64,000 nt of DNA from Hordeum vulgare subsp. vulgare. Lineage: Eukaryota; Streptophyta; Magnoliopsida; Poales; Poaceae. Position numbers and translations under genes: made by a program. Position 1 is the stretch's first letter. The number at the start of each line of letters is the position of its first letter. This document shows, piece after piece, positions 58,964-64,000 of this stretch. Below the pieces are notes generated by a model. That model searched no databases. It was not told the origin of the DNA and worked only from the letters and a program-made list of their open reading frames with translations. The stretch lies in NCBI RefSeq assembly GCF_904849725.1, contig NC_058521.1, forward strand, positions 347,184,638-347,248,637. Direction: 5' to 3'.

Positions 58964-60386
58964 TATTGTAAATATGCCCTAGAGGTAATAATAAAGTAGT
59001 TATTATAATTTTCCTGTTCATGATAATCATTTATTATCCATGCGATAATTGTATTGATTGGAAACTAAGATACTTGTGTGGATACATAGACAACACCGTG
59101 TCCCTAGTGAGCCTCTACTAGTCTTGCTCATTGATCAAAGATGGTTAAGGTTTCCGAACCATAGACATGAGTCTTCATTTTATAATGGGATCACATCATT
59201 AGGTGAATGATGTGATGGACAAGACCCAACTCTAAGCATAGCATTTGATCGTATCATTAAGTTTATTGCTACTGCTTTCTACATGTCAAGTATCTATTCC
59301 TAAGACCATGAGATCATGCAACTCCCAAACACCGAAGGAATGCGTTGTGTATATCAAACATTACTTCATAACTGGATGATCATACATATGCTCTACACGT
59401 ATCTCTGAGGGTGTGAGTTGGGTTGGCATGGATCTAGACAGGATTTTTTCACTCCGTATGAAGGAGAGGTATCTTTGGGCCCTCTCAGCAAGGTTGTCAA
59501 AATCGCGATTCTGTTGTGCGATTCTACGACTTTACGATCCAAACGAACCCCTCTGATTCTATGATTTTGGTTCATAGAAACTACGTTTTTATGATCCTGA
59601 TAGTGAAGATTCTATGATTTGTGATCCTGTCGTCGCAGCTCCATCCGATTCAGAGTCGCAATTCTGACAACCTTGCCTCTCAGTAATACAACATCAAAAG
59701 AATCTTGAAAGCAATGTGTCTAAGGAGTTAGTGACAAGATCTTGTATTATGGAGTGAGTAAAGAGACTTGACGGTAATGAGATCGAACTAGGTATGGAGA
59801 TACCGACCATCTAATCTCGGGCAATTAGCATACTACTAAACAAAGGGAACTGCATGCGGGAATGATTGAATCCTTGGCATCGTCGTTCGACTAATAAAGA
59901 TCTTCATGGAATATGCAGGAGCCAATATGGGCATTCAGGTCCCGCTATTGGTTATTGACCATAGAGGTGTCTTAATCATGTGTGCACAGTTCCCGAACCC
60001 ATAGGGTCCACACGCTTAACGTTCGATGACGATATAGTATTGTTGAGTATATATGTTGGTAACCAAGTGTTGTCCGGAGTCCCGGATGAGATCCCGAATA
60101 TAAGGAGGAGCTTCGTAATGGTCCAGAGGTAAAGATTCAAATATGGGAAGTTGGTATTCGGGTTCTGGAATAGTTCCGGGACTTACATATTTTTTGTGAG
60201 AGACGCCGGAAGGGTTGCGGGGATCCACTCGAAGGGTACACATGCCCAGAGGGACACATGGGCTGAGAGGGAGGCACACCAACCCCTGGTGGGATGGGCG
60301 CCCACCTCCCCAAAGGACCATGCAGCCAAGGGCGAGGGTTGTCCCTAGGGTGGCCGCCGCCCCCTTACCTTGGGGCGAAGTTTCGT
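58964..60386 (+). repeat. BARE-1/Angela/WIS-type copia LTR, truncated on the right by element F
   Basis: TATTGTAAATATGCCCTAGA corresponds to the start of this LTR type (TGTTGGAATTATGCCC). Other landmarks are CCATGAGATCATGCAACTC, GAGAGGTATCTTTGGGCCC, GTAAAGAGACTTG and CAATATGGGCATTCAGGTCC. The first TG is mutated to TA. The 3' end is missing because F begins at 60387. A MITE interrupts it at 59489-59675. The internal region of the element is not present in the window. Confidence 0.87.
59489..59675. mobile_element. 187 bp hAT-like MITE in the BARE-type LTR
   Basis: Ends CAAGGTTGTCAAAATCG... and ...GACAACCTTG: terminal inverted repeats of about 25 bases with three mismatches. It is flanked by exact 8 bp duplications CCTCTCAG (59481-59488 and 59676-59683). 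Eight-base TSDs and CA-start TIRs fit the hAT superfamily. Inside, ATTCTATGATTT-like words recur. No ORF, so non-autonomous. The flanks rejoin to normal LTR sequence, GGGCCCTCTCAG then TAATACAACATC. Confidence 0.92.
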
Positions 60387-60869
60387 TGTCAAAACCGTTA
60401 GATCTCGGGTAGGGGATCCTGAGCTATGGATCTTGGATCAATGGGCAACCTGAAACACGTGGACATTATTTACCCAGGTTCGGGCCCTCTCGAATAGGTA
60501 AAACCCTATGTCCTTCTTTATTATACTAATGTGTGTATGACAGTTACAAAGTCGGTCTACCACGAGATTAGATGAGCAAAAACCCTAGATGAGTAGGATA
60601 ATGATTTCCCTCTGTACAAATTAACCCTACGGTTTATATAGATACCAGGGGTACCTAGGGTTACACATGGTCAGTTGCCATGAGGGAATAAACATGTCGA
60701 TTCTACCATCTTGACTTGGAGGATACAACAAGGGACTAGAGGATTCGTTCCTGAACACGGAGTTGCCTTCTAGCTCAGCCTTCGAGCAATAGTGAGAGGG
60801 TGGCCCACCTATCTGGACCATAAGAGATAGTCGGGCGGCCCGAGGACCCCTTAGTCTCGGACTCTCTCG
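60387..60869 (-). repeat. 3' LTR of element F
   Basis: Starts TGTCAAAACC; the terminal CA is mutated to CG at 60868-60869. TATATAAA on the minus strand at 60633-60641, equivalent to the box in the C LTR. Confidence 0.87.
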
Positions 60870-60882
60870 GTAGCCCCCGAAC

Positions 60883-61449
60883 TAACCTCCAATGTCGGGG
60901 TCTAGATTCCGAGCAACTTCACACGCCCAAAGTATCCGTCTTGTGAGGAAAGTTCTCCACCCCTTCGATGTTCGGCCAGTACTAGTTTAGCCACCGATGA
61001 TGTGCTGATTTCCAAATAGTACGTGTTACTTAGCCTCGAAGGTCAATCGCTCGAATGTGAACAGTGCCTTCATCTGACAACTTTTCGTGGAAGGTCGCGG
61101 CTATTCCCGACCACTGCTCAGTTATGAAAGATTGATTCGCGATTCGAGGTTGTTCCTCTATTGGCACGTCCCATCAATATGGAGATCATGCCCCGTTTTT
61201 AAGGGATATAAACCATGATTTGGGCTATCCAACGCGAACAGAACGACACGATTGTATCAGGAAGCATTGAGGTCCGCGACGAAGTAAAGGGCTCCTGGTA
61301 TTATGACAACTTACAAAAGGGAAACAACCACCAAAGCTTCCAAACGCTTCTCACTGCTCGCATTGATGTTGCCTTCCCATTATCTTGAGCTCCAAGCGCA
61401 CAGATCCATCCTTGCCTCAAATGTCCTCTGGCCACTCCCCTGTGCGGCC
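60883..61449 (+). promoter_or_regulatory. Element F region upstream of the antisense ORF
   Basis: About 570 bases without recognisable coding. GGGATATAAACC at 61203-61214 is a possible plus-strand TATA about 240 bases before the ATG. Weak evidence. Confidence 0.3.
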
Positions 61450-61737
61450 ATGGCTAGATCTGGTTCCAAGGGCAAGTGGGAGGCCTGCAGTGTCACCAAC
61501 AACGGCATCCAGGAGCTGAAGTGCGTCGGCTATCTTCTAGCCAATGTAGTCCATCATGCTCTAGAGAAGGGCCAGGTCATCCCCACGTCAATGCAAGACA
61601 AGAGAGTGGTGTTCATCCCCAATTTTATCCAGAGACTTGGCTTCCCCCTGCACCACTTTGTAAGGGGTTTGATTTTCTTCTGCGGGTTGGATTTTCATGT
61701 TCTCGCACAGAACTCCTTCTTGCGTATTTTGGCCTTC

Positions 61738-61742
61738 ATTAT
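61738..61742. repeat. Target-site duplication ATTAT, left copy
   Basis: ATTAT before the solo LTR, repeated exactly at 63043-63047. Confidence 0.9.
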
Positions 61743-63042
61743 TGAAAGTGCTAGTTATCTACTAGAGGGGGGTGAATAGGTGATTTTTACGAAAAGCTTC
61801 GTAATAGTAAATGTATTCAAATTTAAGCGGAACCGATACAGGATCACATAGGGATAAGTATCAAGGATCTATGTAAATCATGCAATACTACGAAGACGTC
61901 CAATCATGCAAAGAATAATTATCATGCACACTAAGATATATCATAGATAAACTTAGGAAGTGTGAAGATAAACAATAGTTGGGAATGTCTTCGGAGAATG
62001 TCTTCGAGGGAGATGATCAAGCAATGCCTTCATAGTAGAATTAGTAAAGAGAGTGAAGGCTAGAACTAGTAGCTTGACGAAGGCACATGATCTGTCAGAC
62101 GAGTACCAGTTCCAGTGACAACTGTACATATGGTCGGGAAGGCTTAGACCTCGTCTTCATCATGACCCCCTTGAGCCAAAGTCTATCGAACAATGCCCAA
62201 TTACTTAGGTAAGTCTTCAGGGGAGACTTCTGAAACCTGTACAAACTTGGTCACCCATCAATCCACAATGACTCTTGGATGCACTAGACCACAACGCCTA
62301 ACCGTTTGGAAGATCACAGTCTTCAACTGTAACAAGTATTTAGTCCTCTCAGAATAGAATGACTTCGATAATGCTCAAACACTCTGGCTCTAGGTGTTTG
62401 AGTTTATCCTTGCAGGATAGTTCTCTCTCTCAATGTCTTCGAGGTGGATTTCTCCTAAACGACAATAGTTGTATCAACTCTGAACAACCACCAACTTATG
62501 GTGGAGGGGTGGGATACTTATAGACAACAGGCAACACTACTTGATACGACCAAAATGACCTTGTGTCAATGGCCAACCGACATGTTTTGCAAGAGTCAGA
62601 TTTCAAAGACACACATAAAAACATTACTTGGGTTGCAAGTAATGCTGACTCAACGAGCTTTGGAAGAGATTTCCTCTCAATGTTTCCGCTTGAAGACATA
62701 GGTATACATGGGTTGAGCATTACGCCAGCACCTGACTTTGATCACATAAACTACACTTAACTGTATGGTGGTTCCAATGACTCAGGAAAGAAAAACAAAA
62801 AATAAAAGACTTCGTGTTTGAGTTTCATTGTCTTCAAGTGATTATCTTCGCACACCACCAATGGCTACGGCCATCATCAATGTCTTCAGATATTTTTGGG
62901 GGTCGTCTTCAATAGTTAAACCAAATCTCTAGGGACTTCTATCTTTGTTATCATGTGAACTCTCACAAACACATTAGTCCCTCAACCATGTTTGTCTTCA
63001 ATACCCCAAAACCAACAAAGGGTGGCACTAGATGTACTTACA
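61743..63042 (-). mobile_element. Solo LTR of a SIRE-like copia element, 1300 bp
   Basis: Starts TGAAAGTGCTAG and ends GTACTTACA; on the minus strand it starts TGTAAGTAC and ends TAGTAGATAACTAGCACTTTCA-like, with the C-rich stretch CACCCCCCTCTAG near the end that is usual in this group. Exact TSD ATTAT. Removing it with one TSD copy (1305 bases) restores the reading frame of the surrounding ORF. No internal domain. The inner frames at 62498-62760 are chance. Related to, but not the same family as, element D. Confidence 0.88.
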
Positions 63043-64000
63043 ATTATTATCTGTGAGGCCTTTGTGCGAGTCCAACCGCACTTCAGCTTGAGGCTAAAGG
63101 TCTTTAGTGTTAAGCCGAAGATAGTCGATAGACTGCAAGCAGACTATGGGGGCGATGATCAGCAAGCTTCCCTGGGTTGAGTGACCGGATGGTACCTTTA
63201 TATATACCATCAAAATATGGAAAAAAAGAGTGGTTTAATATCACAAGACCACGCGACGCAGACTGGGCAACACTCTCCGAATTTAGATTCGGACCTCCCA
63301 CAAGCCTGGTGTCATGGATCAAGAAGGGGCTTGACCAGGGGTCAACCGCGGAGGTGGAATCGCTGCAGACGTGCATCTCCTAGTTGATAAAGAAGAAGCT
63401 TGAACTGACCAACGTGGTTCGGATCATGCTTCACCGCCGCCTCCTACCTTGCCAACATTGGGCCGCTCCAATGTGGTCCTACAAGCCTAAAACCCTGCCA
63501 CCATGCTCTGCTTTTACAACACCACCCACGACAAGCTGTGGAAGGTGTTGTTCAAGCCCCAAAAGGACTGGCCCGTCAAGGAGGAAGACACTAGCGATTG
63601 ACACCACACACCCTCCTCGGGAGGTACGATAAAGTTTTACTCTTATGTTCGGGTACTACCTTTTAACAAGGAACTTAATGGCATTTCTTCCCCGCATTCG
63701 CATAACTGGCTAGAGAAAGCCATACAGATTAATGAACCGACACCGCTGCCGTATAAGGTGCCGGAGAAGAACGAGTATAAGAAGGATAAGAATAGGGAGG
63801 ACCGAGAAGGCCTCCGTCCAAGAGGACCCTTGGATACTAACTCCGGGGACACCCAAGCCGCTGCTGCTCATGAGGGAGAGCATGGAGAGGACAGGGAAAA
63901 GGGTGATTCCCCCCGAACAAGGAAGAGGGCATTGTCCAATTACTCTAAGGGGGATCTACCTCCTCCTACCTCGAAAAGGCAATGTAGGGCCAAGGTGGCC

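Larger units (their letters stand above)
60387..64000 (-). mobile_element. Element F: second Tat-lineage gypsy element, 3' end only
   Basis: Begins with a 483 bp LTR that matches the element C LTR and is followed by the polypurine tract (minus strand TTCGGGGGCTAC, 60870-60882). The inner sequence continues to the window edge with an ORF on the plus strand. The window thus shows the 3' end of a minus-strand element; pol lies further right. The flank before it is TTCGT (60382-60386). Confidence 0.82.
61450..64000 (+). pseudogene. Element F additional antisense ORF, N-terminal half (Transposase_28-like, split by a solo LTR)
   Basis: The ATG at 61450 lies in a good plant start context (GCCATGGC) and gives MARSGSKGKWEACSVTNNGI. 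The chain runs to FLRILAFII at 61737, where the solo LTR (61743-63042) enters. It resumes in the same frame with CEAFVRVQPHFSLRLKVF at about 63049, shifts frame near 63180 (MVPLYIPSKYGKKEWFNITR, DADWATLSEFRFGPPTSL), crosses a TAG at 63381 (IKKKLELTNVVRIML), and shifts again near 63500. It stays open from 63602 to the window end with a Lys/Asp/Glu-rich, Ser/Pro-rich segment. Strong resemblance to proteins annotated putative gypsy-type transposon in wheat. Same protein as the remnant in element C (8491-10510). Function unknown. Confidence 0.77.

Noticed and set aside
58778..58999. Glu/Lys-rich 73-codon ORF
   Set aside because: Made from a GAA-type repeat and running into the start of the BARE-type LTR; low complexity.
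60387..60869. Taken at first as the 5' LTR of element C's partner
   Set aside because: The next bases are the polypurine tract, not a primer site, so it is the 3' LTR of a separate element F.
61450..61779. Possible host gene with a good start context
   Set aside because: Adjacent to a Tat LTR and its polypurine tract, and homologous to a TE-associated ORF family; part of element F.
62498..62760. ORFs of 65-74 codons on both strands
   Set aside because: Inside the solo LTR; LTRs of this type are non-coding and the frames have no motif.

Overview
This window is intergenic DNA from a large-genome grass. The Triticeae (wheat, barley, rye, Aegilops) fit best, for three reasons: one 4.7 kb terminal repeat starts with the recognisable end of the Triticeae LARD Sukkula, one copia LTR is of the BARE-1/Angela/WIS type, and the rest is decayed gypsy and SIRE-like copia sequence stacked by nested insertion. 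I see no host gene, tRNA, rRNA or CRISPR array. Almost every reading frame belongs to a transposable element and carries frameshifts or stops.

Nested layout, outermost first. (1) A SIRE-like copia LTR, 'D2' (53584-53776 plus 58503-58650), hosts two insertions. One is a Tat-lineage gypsy element, 'C' (minus strand; 5' LTR 53121-53583; 3' LTR beyond the left edge). The other is a solo Sukkula LTR, 'E' (53777-58497). (2) Element C is cut by three chromovirus (Tekay/Del-like) gypsy elements, all on the minus strand: A (left of window to 8490), B (10630-23723) and G (29265-52476, TSD TTAAC). The surviving pieces of C are 8491-10629, 23724-29264 and 52477-53583. (3) Inside the 3' LTR of G sits 'D' (31797-40782, plus strand, TSD GCTAG), a SIRE-like copia derivative. 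It has gag and a second unexplained ORF but no visible pol. (4) To the right, a BARE-1/Angela-type LTR (58964-60386) carries a 187 bp hAT-type MITE with an 8 bp TSD. It is truncated by a second Tat element, 'F' (3' LTR 60387-60869, continuing past 64000), whose antisense ORF is split by a 1300 bp solo LTR with TSD ATTAT.

How the parts work together. A, B and G have the standard chromovirus order gag-PR-RT-RH-IN-chromodomain, read right to left. B and G also carry a short upstream ORF ('ORF0') between the primer-binding site and gag. C and F are Tat elements with an extra archaeal-type RNase H and a long additional ORF on the opposite strand, convergent with pol. C preserves the C-terminal half of that ORF and F the N-terminal half. 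D probably depended on a full SIRE element for pol functions.

Less ordinary points: the gag-plus-extra-ORF architecture of D with TCGGT/ACCGA stem motifs in both its body and its LTR; the ORF0 of the Tekay elements; the antisense ORFs of the Tat elements; a 2 kb deletion joining body to LTR in A; filler-like duplications in the B reverse transcriptase; a conserved 16 bp palindrome in the A/G LTRs; and exact target-site duplications that order the insertions. All family names come from recognition, not from a search.
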